Assembly: GCA_030648135.1 (NCBI GenBank)
Contig: JAUSIF010000331.1
Location: forward strand, 1 to 6,715
Direction: 5' to 3'
From: Xanthobacteraceae bacterium
Lineage (GTDB): Bacteria > Pseudomonadota > Alphaproteobacteria > Rhizobiales > Xanthobacteraceae
Length of the DNA: 6,715 bases
The stretch's first letter is position 1. Every line of letters begins with the position of its first letter. This document shows positions 1 through 5,207 of this stretch, in pieces. The position numbers and the translations under genes are program-made. The notes beneath the pieces are model-generated. The model was not told the origin of the DNA. It saw only the letters and a program-made list of their open reading frames with translations, and made no database searches.

Positions 1-503
1 TCGATCAGCACGCCGCGCATGAGCGACTGGTGTATGAACGGATCAAGGCGGCGCTCGGCAACACCGGCGTGGCGCGACAGATCCTGCTCATTCCCGAGAT
101 CGTCGAATTGGACGAGGCCGACGTGGGCCGGCTGGCGGCGCGGGCCGAAGAGCTCGCGCGCTTCGGGCTCTCGATCGAGGCCTTCGGCCCCGGCGCGGTG
201 GCGGTGCGCGAGACGCCCTCGATGCTGGGCGAGGTCGATGCGCAAGGGATGGTCCGTGACCTCGCCGAGCACATGGCGGAATGGGACGCCTCGCTGCCCC
301 TGGAGCGGCGCGTGCTCGCGGTCGCCTCTTCCATGTCCTGCCACGGCTCGGTGCGCGCCGGCCGCCGTCTCAAGCCCGAGGAGATGAACGCGCTGTTGCG
401 CGCGATGGAGGCGACCGATTATGCCGGCCAGTGCAATCACGGCCGCCCGACTTATATCGAGCTGAAACTCGCCGACATCGAGAAGCTGTTCGGACGGCGC
501 TAG
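1..503 (+). CDS. mutL: DNA mismatch repair protein MutL, C-terminal part (5' end outside window)
   Basis: Partial gene, read in frame from base 3 to a TAG at 501-503; 166 residues are visible. They form the MutL C-terminal dimerisation/endonuclease domain. The first visible residues are DQHAAHERLVYE, which fits the metal-binding DQHA(x)2E(x)4E motif of nicking-competent MutL proteins. Further on come SCHGSVRAG (visible residues 112-120), CNHGRPT (144-150) and a terminal FGR (163-165), the other conserved motifs of endonuclease-type MutL. From family knowledge, MutL couples MutS mismatch recognition to strand incision, and these motifs predict latent endonuclease activity, as expected in a bacterium without MutH. 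The N-terminal ATPase domain is not in the window. The stop codon lies at the very edge of a dispersed repeat. Identification is firm; the true start cannot be seen. Confidence 0.95.
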   Translation, partial: DQHAAHERLVYERIKAALGNTGVARQILLIPEIVELDEADVGRLAARAEELARFGLSIEAFGPGAVAVRETPSMLGEVDAQGMVRDLAEHMAEWDASLPLERRVLAVASSMSCHGSVRAGRRLKPEEMNALLRAMEATDYAGQCNHGRPTYIELKLADIEKLFGRR

Positions 504-643
504 AGCATGATCCCGAAAAGTGGGAACCGGTTTCCCGCCTTCGCGAAGCCCGCTTCGGCGGGCGAAGGAAGGTCGGAAAAGATCATGCTCAAGCAAAAAG
601 CTGGACCGCGATCCCGGTTCAATCTCAATCGATCGCGGTCTAG
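501..643. repeat. Rhizobiales-type dispersed palindromic repeat filling the mutL/rsmD gap
   Basis: The whole gap between the convergent mutL and rsmD genes is one composite repeat. Its outer arms are GAGCATGATC (503-512) and the reverse complement GATCATGCTC (581-590). An inner stem-loop pairs CCTTCG (538-543) with CGAAGG (563-568) and CCCGC (549-553) with GCGGG (558-562) around a TTCG loop. A second perfect 10-bp inverted repeat follows: GACCGCGATC (604-613) with GATCGCGGTC (631-640). I remember GAGCATGATCCCGAAAAGTG as the start of a very abundant Rhizobiales intergenic repeat. The 536-569 hairpin looks like an extra insertion compared with the form I remember. With no U-run after the hairpins, a role as a bidirectional transcript end is plausible but unproven. 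Confidence 0.8.
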
Positions 644-1191
644 CCACGCAGAATGACGATTTCGCTATCGTCATAGCGCCTCCTCTCCAGTTCCCCGAAT
701 CCCGCGGGCGGCGTGAAGCCGGACTCGCTCGCTTCCTCCACCACAATGAGCGCGCCGGGCGCGAGCCAGCCTCCTGCGCGCGCGCCCGCAAGCGCCCGCT
801 CGGCAAGGCCCTGACCATAGGGCGGATCGCAGAACACGAGCGTGAACGGCTCGATCGGCTTCGCGTCCCCGAGCTTGCTCGCGTCGCGCCGGAAAATGCG
901 CGTAGCGCCGGTGAGCCCGAGGGCCTCGACATTCTCGCGGATGAGCGCGCGCGCCTCGGCCGCCTCCTCAACGAACAAGGCGAATCCGGCGCCGCGCGAC
1001 AGCGCTTCCAGCCCGAGCGCGCCGGTGCCGGCGAAAAGATCGAGCACGCGGGCGTCGGTGATGGGATCGCCATAGGCGTGGACGAGCACGTTGAAGATCG
1101 CCTCGCGCAGCCGGTCCGCGGTCGGCCGGATCGCGGCGGAGACGGGGCTCTTGAGCGCGCGCCCGCGCAGGCGTCCGGCGACGATGCGCAT
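640..1191 (-). CDS. rsmD: 16S rRNA (guanine(966)-N(2))-methyltransferase RsmD
   Basis: A 183-residue protein of normal length for RsmD, which methylates N2 of G966 in 16S rRNA within the assembling 30S subunit using S-adenosylmethionine. The N terminus MRIVAGRLRGR and the RPTADRLREAIFN stretch (residues 22-34) are RsmD signatures. The SAM-binding loop is LDLFAGTGALGLEALSRG (50-67), and the catalytic DPPY tetrapeptide of N2-guanine/N6-adenine methyltransferases is at 122-125. The ATG (1191-1189) overlaps the TGA of the upstream rluB-type gene by one base (TGATG), so the two are probably co-transcribed and translationally coupled. The TAG stop (642-640) lies in the edge of the dispersed repeat shared with mutL. 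No key residue is missing and assignment is confident. Confidence 0.95.
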   Translation of the reverse strand: MRIVAGRLRGRALKSPVSAAIRPTADRLREAIFNVLVHAYGDPITDARVLDLFAGTGALGLEALSRGAGFALFVEEAAEARALIRENVEALGLTGATRIFRRDASKLGDAKPIEPFTLVFCDPPYGQGLAERALAGARAGGWLAPGALIVVEEASESGFTPPAGFGELERRRYDDSEIVILRG

Positions 1192-2045
1192 CAGCGCCTC
1201 GCCGCGCGCGGACGCAGCCTCCCGCGCGCAGGCGGCTTCTTCGGCGCTGCCGGCGCCTCGCTTTCCCGCTCGCGCAGGGGGGCGGAGAAATCGCAGCCGG
1301 CGCTGTGCGCGAGCTTTTCGCCGAGTTGTTCCTGCAGCGTGCGCGACTTCACTTCCTCGACCGCGCCCGGCTTGAGCTCGCCGAGCTGGAACGGGCCATA
1401 GGAAATTCGAATCAGCCGATTCACCGTGAGCCCGAGCGAGCCCAGCACGTTCTTCACCTCGCGGTTCTTGCCTTCGCGCAAGGCCACGGTGAGCCAGAGG
1501 TTCGCGCCCTGCTCGCGGTCGAGTTTGGCTTCGACCGGCCCATAGGCGATGCCCTCGACGGTGACGCCGCGGGAAAGCTGGTCGAGCGCATCCTGGGTCG
1601 TGCGCCCATGCGCGCGCACTCGGTAGCGGCGCAGCCAGCCGGTCGCGGGCAATTCAAGCACGCGCTTCAAGCCGCCGTCATTGGTGAGCAACAAGAGCCC
1701 CTCGCTGTTGCGATCGAGCCGTCCGATCGAAACGAGGCGCGGCAAGTTGCGCGGCAGCGTCGCATAGAGCGTCGGCCGTCCCTGCGGGTCGCGGTTGGTG
1801 GACATCAGGCCGGACGGCTTGTGATAGCGAAAAAGCCGGGTGCGTTCGCGCGCGGGCAGGGATTTGCCGTCGACCATGACGGCGTCGCCAGGAGCCACGT
1901 TGCAGGCCGGGCTCGTGAGCGGCTTGCCGTTGACCACGACGCGGCCGGCCGCGATCCAGGTCTCCGCCTCGCGGCGCGAGCAGAGCCCGGCGCGGGCGAT
2001 CACCTTGGCGATGCGTTCGCCCTTTTGCTGCGGCTTGCGGGCCAT
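1191..2045 (-). CDS. rluB: 23S rRNA pseudouridine synthase, RluB/RsuA family
   Basis: A 284-residue protein beginning MARKPQQKGERIAKV. Residues 10-43 form an S4 RNA-binding domain (ERIAKVIARAGLCSRREAE, then GRVVVNGKPL). The catalytic core follows, with GRLDRNSEGLLLLTNDG at 108-124, whose D111 is the expected nucleophile, and REGKNREVKNVL at 190-201, typical of the RsuA/RluB/RluE/RluF group. A roughly 35-residue tail rich in Arg, Lys, Pro and Ala ends the protein, as in RluB-like enzymes. The known RluB reaction is isomerisation of U2605 in 23S rRNA; choosing RluB over RluE/RluF rests on the S4 domain, the tail and the rsmD neighbour. The reading frame stays open upstream to about 2570, but homology begins at this ATG and the extra part is antisense to tadA. 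rsmD follows with a one-base overlap. Confidence 0.88.
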   Translation of the reverse strand: MARKPQQKGERIAKVIARAGLCSRREAETWIAAGRVVVNGKPLTSPACNVAPGDAVMVDGKSLPARERTRLFRYHKPSGLMSTNRDPQGRPTLYATLPRNLPRLVSIGRLDRNSEGLLLLTNDGGLKRVLELPATGWLRRYRVRAHGRTTQDALDQLSRGVTVEGIAYGPVEAKLDREQGANLWLTVALREGKNREVKNVLGSLGLTVNRLIRISYGPFQLGELKPGAVEEVKSRTLQEQLGEKLAHSAGCDFSAPLRERESEAPAAPKKPPARGRLRPRAARR

Positions 2046-2117
2046 CGGGGTCCGTGCGAGGTCGAGCGGGTTGCGGACGAGACCGCGCCTAGCACGAAGG
2101 CATGGCGGAGACGAGCT
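2046..2117. promoter_or_regulatory. Divergent rluB/tadA intergenic region
   Basis: Only 72 bp separate the rluB start (minus) from the proposed tadA start (plus), so promoters for both must lie here or inside the opposite gene's 5' end. I see no convincing -35/-10 pair in either direction. A GGA sits about five bases before the rluB ATG as a weak ribosome binding site. Confidence 0.4.
2107..2110 (+). promoter_or_regulatory. Ribosome binding site deciding the tadA start
   Basis: A GGAG lies seven bases before an in-frame TTG at 2118. The next in-frame ATG at 2136 has only GGAA ten bases upstream. The better spacing, together with the protein N terminus, favours the TTG. Confidence 0.55.
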
Positions 2118-2564
2118 TTGGCGGAACCGAATTTCATGGAGCTTGCCTTCGACGAGGCGGAAACGGCCGGTGGCAAAGGCGAGGTGCCGGTCGGCTGCGT
2201 GGTCGTGCGCGCGGGCGAGATCGTGGCCCGCGCCGGCAATCGCACGCTCGCCCAAAAGGATCCGACCGCCCATGCCGAACTTTTGGCCCTGCGCGCCGCC
2301 GCGCAAAGCATCGGCGGGGAACGCCTTTTCGATTGCGATCTCTATGTCACGCTCGAGCCCTGCGCCATGTGCGCGGCGGCGATCTCGTTCGCGCGCATCC
2401 GCCGGCTCTATTACGGCGCCGTGGCTCCCAAGGGCGGCGCGGTGGAATCGGGCGTGCGTTTTTTCGCCCAGCCGACCTGCCACCATCGCCCGGAAATCTA
2501 TGGCGGCATCGGCGAGACCCGCGCTAGCACCCTGCTGAAGAATTTCTTCGCCGCGCGGCGCTGA
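2118..2564 (+). CDS. tadA: tRNA-specific adenosine deaminase TadA
   Basis: A 148-residue zinc-dependent deaminase that converts the wobble adenosine A34 of tRNA-Arg(ACG) to inosine, normally essential. Zinc and proton-shuttle residues are in TAHAE (H52, E54) and EPCAMC (C82, C85). Downstream, ISFARIRRLYYGA and PKGGAVESGVRFFAQPTCHH are typical of alphaproteobacterial TadA. The start is uncertain. The TTG at 2118 gives MAEPNFMELAF, which resembles the MAERTHFMELA opening I remember from Agrobacterium TadA and has a well-placed GGAG; the ATG at 2136 would remove six residues and give 142. It runs divergently from rluB, and its TGA lies two bases from the convergent stop of the patatin-like gene, leaving no room for a separate terminator. 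Confidence 0.93.
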   Translation: MAEPNFMELAFDEAETAGGKGEVPVGCVVVRAGEIVARAGNRTLAQKDPTAHAELLALRAAAQSIGGERLFDCDLYVTLEPCAMCAAAISFARIRRLYYGAVAPKGGAVESGVRFFAQPTCHHRPEIYGGIGETRASTLLKNFFAARR

Positions 2565-2566
2565 AA

Positions 2567-3400
2567 TCATCGATCGAGCCGCGCGCCAAGTTGACGCTTC
2601 AGCTCCTCCTTGATCGGCTCCGCCGCCCGCAAGATCGCGCTGATGCGGAAGAAATCGAGCATGGCGAAGGCATCGACCTTCGGCCGCAACAAGAGATCGG
2701 GCGCGCCGCTTTTCAGTTTCTCGGCGATGATCGCGTGCGACATCACCGCAAGCGTCGCGAACAACGCCTCGAACGGATCGGGCACGGTCGGATTGGGTCC
2801 GGCCGGCCCGCCGGTCACGTCGACCGCGACGACGATGTCCGCCGCACCGCGCAGCAGATCGAACGGCAGCGGATTGACCGCGCCGCCGTCGACCAGGATT
2901 CGCCCGTCGTGCTCGACCGGCCTGAGCAGCGCGGGGATGGCGAGCGAGCCCGCGAGCGCGGGCCTGAGCTCTCTCGCGCTAAAAATCACTTCCTTGCGCT
3001 GCCAGAAATCGGTCGCCACCACCGCGAGCGGCGTCTGTAGCTCTTCGAAACGGGCCGGGATTTCTTTAGGGAGGAATTGCTCGATGAAGCCTTCGGCGTT
3101 CACCAGCATCGGATTGCCGGTGGCGAGCAAATCGGCGACGCGCCCGACGCGGATCGCCAACAGCCGCCGCATCACTTCGCCGCGATCGTGCAGGAGCGCG
3201 GTCGCCTGCGCGCGGATTTCGCGCCCCGACATGCCGGCCGCATAAGCCGCCCCGATCAGCGCGCCGATCGATACGCCGGCGATCGCGGCGGGGCGCAAGC
3301 CCATTTCGTCGAGCGCTTCCAGCACCGCGATATGGGCGAGGCCGCGCGCGCCGCCGGCGCCGAGCGCGAGCGCGATCGTGGGCCCGCCGCCGCGCGGCAT
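2567..3400 (-). CDS. Patatin-like phospholipase family protein (RssA/NTE type)
   Basis: A 277-residue alpha/beta hydrolase with a patatin domain over most of its length. The glycine-rich oxyanion-hole motif GAGGARG is at residues 14-20, the nucleophile elbow GVSIG at 42-46 (Ser44), and the second catalytic residue in VDGGAVNPLP at 170-179 (Asp171). GSLAIPALLRPV (151-162) is a further conserved block. No signal peptide or membrane segment is evident, so a cytosolic or peripheral lipid acyl-hydrolase is likely; substrate and physiological role cannot be read from sequence. Its size and short N terminus fit the bacterial RssA/YlbK-like group. The ATG is two bases after the stop of the upstream phosphotransferase gene (TGAAAATG), so the two are probably one transcript. 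The 3' end abuts tadA convergently. Confidence 0.88.
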   Translation of the reverse strand: MPRGGGPTIALALGAGGARGLAHIAVLEALDEMGLRPAAIAGVSIGALIGAAYAAGMSGREIRAQATALLHDRGEVMRRLLAIRVGRVADLLATGNPMLVNAEGFIEQFLPKEIPARFEELQTPLAVVATDFWQRKEVIFSARELRPALAGSLAIPALLRPVEHDGRILVDGGAVNPLPFDLLRGAADIVVAVDVTGGPAGPNPTVPDPFEALFATLAVMSHAIIAEKLKSGAPDLLLRPKVDAFAMLDFFRISAILRAAEPIKEELKRQLGARLDR

Positions 3401-3402
3401 TT

Positions 3403-4488
3403 TCAGCGCGCTCCCGCGCGGCAGGCGAAGCGCCAGGCGGTCTCCGCCAGCGGGCGCACCGCGCGCGACATCACTGCGGCATTCGGATTGGCGGCGGTGC
3501 CGTCGCGCGCCCGCCCGACGATGCCCTGGGTGATGGCGGCGAGGCGGAAGAAATTATAGGCGAGATAGAGATCGAGTTGCGGGCGCGGATCGAGACCGGT
3601 GCGCGCGGCATAGGATTCCACATAGGCGTCGCGAGCGGGAATGCCGAGCGCCGCGAGATCGCAATCGGCGAGGCTGCCGAATCCCGTGCCGCTTTCGAAC
3701 CGGGGCATTTCCCAGGGCATCAGATGATAGGTGAAATCGGCGAGCGGATCGCCGAGCGTCGAGAGTTCCCAGTCGATCACGGCGGCGACGCTCGGGCTGC
3801 TCAAATCGATGATCAGATTGTCGAGCCTATAATCGCCATGCACCAGGCGCGCGGGCGCGGGCGGCGGCAGATTTTTCGGCAGAAAGCGCGCGAGCCGCTC
3901 CATTTCCACGATCTCCTCGGTCTTCGAGGCTTGATATTGCTCGGTCCAACGCGCGATCTGGCGCGCGACATAGTTTTCGCCCTTGCCGAAGTCGGAAAGC
4001 CCGAGCGCGGCCGGCTCGAACGCATGCAGCCGGGCGAGCGTCGCGTTCATGGCGTCATAGACGGCACGGCGCTCGCCGGGAGCGGCGTCCGGCATCGCCG
4101 GCTCCCAAAACACCCGGCCCTGCACATGCGCCATCACATAGAAGGCGGTGCCGATCACGCTGTCGTCGCCGCAAAAGAGCAGCGGCTCGGGCACCGGAAA
4201 TTTTTTCGGATAGAGCGCCGAGAGCACGCGGAACTCGCGGTCGACGGCGTGGGCGGAGGGGAGCAGTTTCCCCGGCGGCTTCCGCCGCAACACGTAGCGA
4301 AGCAAAGGCGTGGTCAAGAGATAGGTCGGGTTCGACTGTCCGCCCTTGAACTGGGCCAGTTGCAGCGGGCCGGAAAAATCCTTGAGCCGCGCGGCAAGAA
4401 ACGCCTCCAGGCGGGCGCGGTCGAAGCCGAGGCCGTCCTTCACCTCGCCCGTGCCCGAGAACGCCGTCTGCCGGTCTTGCGGTTCCAT
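3403..4488 (-). CDS. Phosphotransferase family protein (APH domain, ACAD10/11-like)
   Basis: A 361-residue aminoglycoside-phosphotransferase-fold protein. Residues 45-90 hold the nucleotide-binding lobe, with FKGGQSNPTYLL, VLRRKPPGKLLPSAHAVDREF and the likely ATP-contacting lysine near K70. The catalytic loop is HGDYRLDNLIID at 217-228 (D219, N224), and the metal-binding aspartate is in VIDWE (D239). The KPPGKLLPSAHAVDREF wording is characteristic of the subfamily related to the N-terminal kinase domain of mammalian ACAD10/ACAD11, which phosphorylates 4-hydroxyacyl-CoAs; in bacteria the substrate is generally unknown. It is not evidence of drug resistance. I chose the ATG at 4488. The frame stays open further upstream, but the next ATG (4533) and everything beyond lie inside a dispersed repeat. 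Only a loosely spaced AAGG is visible before the chosen start. The patatin-like gene follows two bases later. Confidence 0.85.
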   Translation of the reverse strand: MEPQDRQTAFSGTGEVKDGLGFDRARLEAFLAARLKDFSGPLQLAQFKGGQSNPTYLLTTPLLRYVLRRKPPGKLLPSAHAVDREFRVLSALYPKKFPVPEPLLFCGDDSVIGTAFYVMAHVQGRVFWEPAMPDAAPGERRAVYDAMNATLARLHAFEPAALGLSDFGKGENYVARQIARWTEQYQASKTEEIVEMERLARFLPKNLPPPAPARLVHGDYRLDNLIIDLSSPSVAAVIDWELSTLGDPLADFTYHLMPWEMPRFESGTGFGSLADCDLAALGIPARDAYVESYAARTGLDPRPQLDLYLAYNFFRLAAITQGIVGRARDGTAANPNAAVMSRAVRPLAETAWRFACRAGAR

Positions 4489-4528
4489 TTTCGAATAGCC
4501 TACCTTGTTTTCGCGGTGTTTCCATTTT

Positions 4529-4655
4529 GTCATTCCGGCCGAGCGCGAAGCGCGAGGGCCGGAATCCATGAACGCAGTCGGTGCGAAGTCCCTCCGCGCG
4601 GTGTTCATGGATTCCGGGCCTCGCGACGCGTTCCGCGTCGCTCGCCCGGAATGAC
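4529..4655. repeat. Dispersed palindromic repeat of Rhizobiales type (about 127 bp)
   Basis: Outer arms GTCATTCCGG (4529-4538) and CCGGAATGAC (4646-4655) are perfect inverse complements. Inside, GGAATCCATGAAC (4561-4573) pairs with GTTCATGGATTCC (4603-4615). A smaller perfect hairpin sits at 4623-4641 (GCGACGCG, TTC loop, CGCGTCGC). This resembles a high-copy repeat I know from Bradyrhizobium and related genomes, with its CATTCCGG ends and GGAATCCATGAAC core. It has no coding content of its own, but runs of open frame through it extend the phosphotransferase frame artificially. Confidence 0.82.
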
Positions 4656-4657
4656 GT

Positions 4658-4688
4658 GAACGATCGTTCTCGCGGGCGGCTTTCGCCC
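4658..4688. repeat. Small palindrome plus adjacent short hairpin
   Basis: GAACGATCGTTC (4658-4669) is a perfect 12-bp palindrome directly beside the large repeat. GGGCG (4674-4678) and CGCCC (4684-4688) then form a 5-bp stem with a five-base loop. Function is unknown; this may be degenerate repeat material. Confidence 0.45.
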
Positions 4689-4729
4689 CGAGCTTTGTTC
4701 CGCTTCCCCCACACAAGAATGCGAGGGGA

Positions 4730-4799
4730 TGGAGCGCCGATCGGCGCACAGTCTTCCGTTGCGCCTCCTTGCGGGGGCGCGTCGCCTTTCGGCGCTCCA
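4730..4799. repeat. Second intergenic inverted repeat (70 bp)
   Basis: Perfect 11-bp arms TGGAGCGCCGA (4730-4740) and TCGGCGCTCCA (4789-4799) enclose an inner hairpin pairing GCGCCTCC (4761-4768) with GGGGGCGC (4773-4780), one pair being a wobble, around a TTGC loop. The architecture of palindromic ends with an internal hairpin matches a REP/MITE-like dispersed element. I have a vague memory of similar sequences in Rhizobiales intergenic DNA but cannot name a family. Confidence 0.65.
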
Positions 4800-4844
4800 C
4801 CAGCGCAAACAAGTTTACGCAGTTTGCGCAAACCTATTTGCTGG
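4800..4844. promoter_or_regulatory. Operator-like cluster around a GTTTGCGCAAAC palindrome
   Basis: GTTTGCGCAAAC (4822-4833) is a perfect 12-bp palindrome. Two more copies of its half-site lie just upstream: GCGCAAAC (4803-4810, inverted) and GTTTACGC (4813-4820, one change). The whole is framed by CCAGC (4800-4804) and GCTGG (4840-4844). Repeated, closely spaced half-sites of this kind are typical of transcription-factor operators. No regulator gene is in view, and which promoter it would control is unknown. It could also be part of the neighbouring repeat material or the 3' end of the structured block at 4850-5088. Confidence 0.4.
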
Positions 4845-4849
4845 CGATT

Positions 4850-5088
4850 TTTCGCACCCCGGGGCCATACTTCCGGCGATCGGCGGCCCGGCTCCGCTGG
4901 ACCCTAGCGCCCGCGCTTTCGCGCCGGCTCGCGCGACCCCCGTCCAGCCATTGAAGGCAGCGGGTCGTAGTGCCCACGGACGGCTACCCGAGGCCTCCCG
5001 GTGCTCCCGCGGCATGCGGAAACAGCGGGCGCCGGCCCCACCCCACGTTCAAGGTGCCTCATGAGCGCGCCCTCGCATGGGCAGGGTT
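4850..5088 (-). ncRNA. Candidate structured non-coding RNA, family unknown
   Basis: About 240 bp with no convincing protein gene but with nested stems, directly downstream of a consensus-like minus-strand promoter (5095-5123). Read as minus-strand RNA it offers several elements. GUCCAGC/GCUGGAC (4896-4902 with 4942-4948) closes an arm whose tip is GCGC-GAAA-GCGC (4913-4924), a GNRA tetraloop. A hairpin uses GCGGG/CCCGC (5006-5010 with 5025-5029) extended by CCGG/CCGG. CCGUCC/GGACGG (4940-4945 with 4978-4983) competes for bases with the first arm, so two folds are possible. No clear U-run terminator follows on this strand, so the 3' end is a guess. I looked for tmRNA, SRP RNA, RNase P and common riboswitch signatures and found none; 6S RNA cannot be excluded. 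Such stems are easier to form by chance in GC-rich DNA. Confidence 0.35.
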
Positions 5089-5094
5089 ATAGTG

Positions 5095-5123
5095 AATATA
5101 TTCCTAGTTGCGCGGAATGTCAA
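5095..5123 (-). promoter_or_regulatory. Strong sigma70-type promoter, minus strand
   Basis: On the minus strand, TTGACA (5123-5118) and TATATT (5100-5095) are separated by exactly 17 bases, a near-perfect housekeeping promoter in a locally AT-richer stretch. The predicted transcript start is an A near 5087-5088. The nearest annotated downstream gene, the phosphotransferase, starts about 600 bases away, so the first thing transcribed is the structured block at 4850-5088. Confidence 0.7.
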
Positions 5124-5207
5124 GCGCGAATTTCGAGCCGTGAATATCTCGGTGCGTAGAATGTCCGTGTGGTGCCAACAGCGGAAATTATCGAGATCGC
5201 ACAACTT
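5124..5207. other. Spacer between the ketosynthase stop and the minus-strand promoter
   Basis: This spacer holds no gene and no clear terminator for the ketosynthase transcript. The only pattern seen is GTGAATAT at 5140-5147, repeating the sequence at 5092-5099 that overlaps the -10 box of the promoter. I found no suitable -35 for the second copy. Confidence 0.4.

Noticed and set aside
520..1401. 293-residue open frame on the plus strand antisense to rsmD and rluB
   Set aside because: Arg/Ala/Gly-rich translation without any domain, fully antisense to two well-identified genes; a normal by-product of high GC.
1305..2117. Long plus-strand frame continuing upstream of tadA
   Set aside because: Antisense to the rluB-type gene; homology to TadA begins only near 2118.
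2046..2570. Upstream extension of the rluB frame on the minus strand
   Set aside because: Lies antisense to tadA and precedes the S4 domain with no recognisable sequence.
3403..4488. Aminoglycoside resistance gene
   Set aside because: The fold is shared, but KPPGKLLPSAHAVDREF and the overall layout place it in the ACAD10/11-like group, not among known drug phosphotransferases.
3577..4659. 360-residue plus-strand open frame
   Set aside because: Antisense shadow of the phosphotransferase; its end runs into the dispersed repeat; composition is not protein-like.
4658..4669. GAACGATCGTTC as an SOS (LexA) box
   Set aside because: Alphaproteobacterial LexA boxes are direct repeats (GTTC or GAAC spaced by seven bases); this is a simple palindrome.
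4729..5064. Plus-strand frames of 60-110 residues in the gene-free tract
   Set aside because: They begin within an inverted repeat, have no plausible ribosome binding site and no domain; the region's structure is better explained as RNA or repeats.
4850..5088. Assignment of the structured block to 6S RNA, tmRNA, SRP RNA or RNase P RNA
   Set aside because: No tag-peptide frame, SRP GGAAGGAAGCAGCC-type loop or RNase P GAGGAAAGUCC core is present. 6S could not be confirmed by eye, and the usual ygfA/zapA neighbours are absent.
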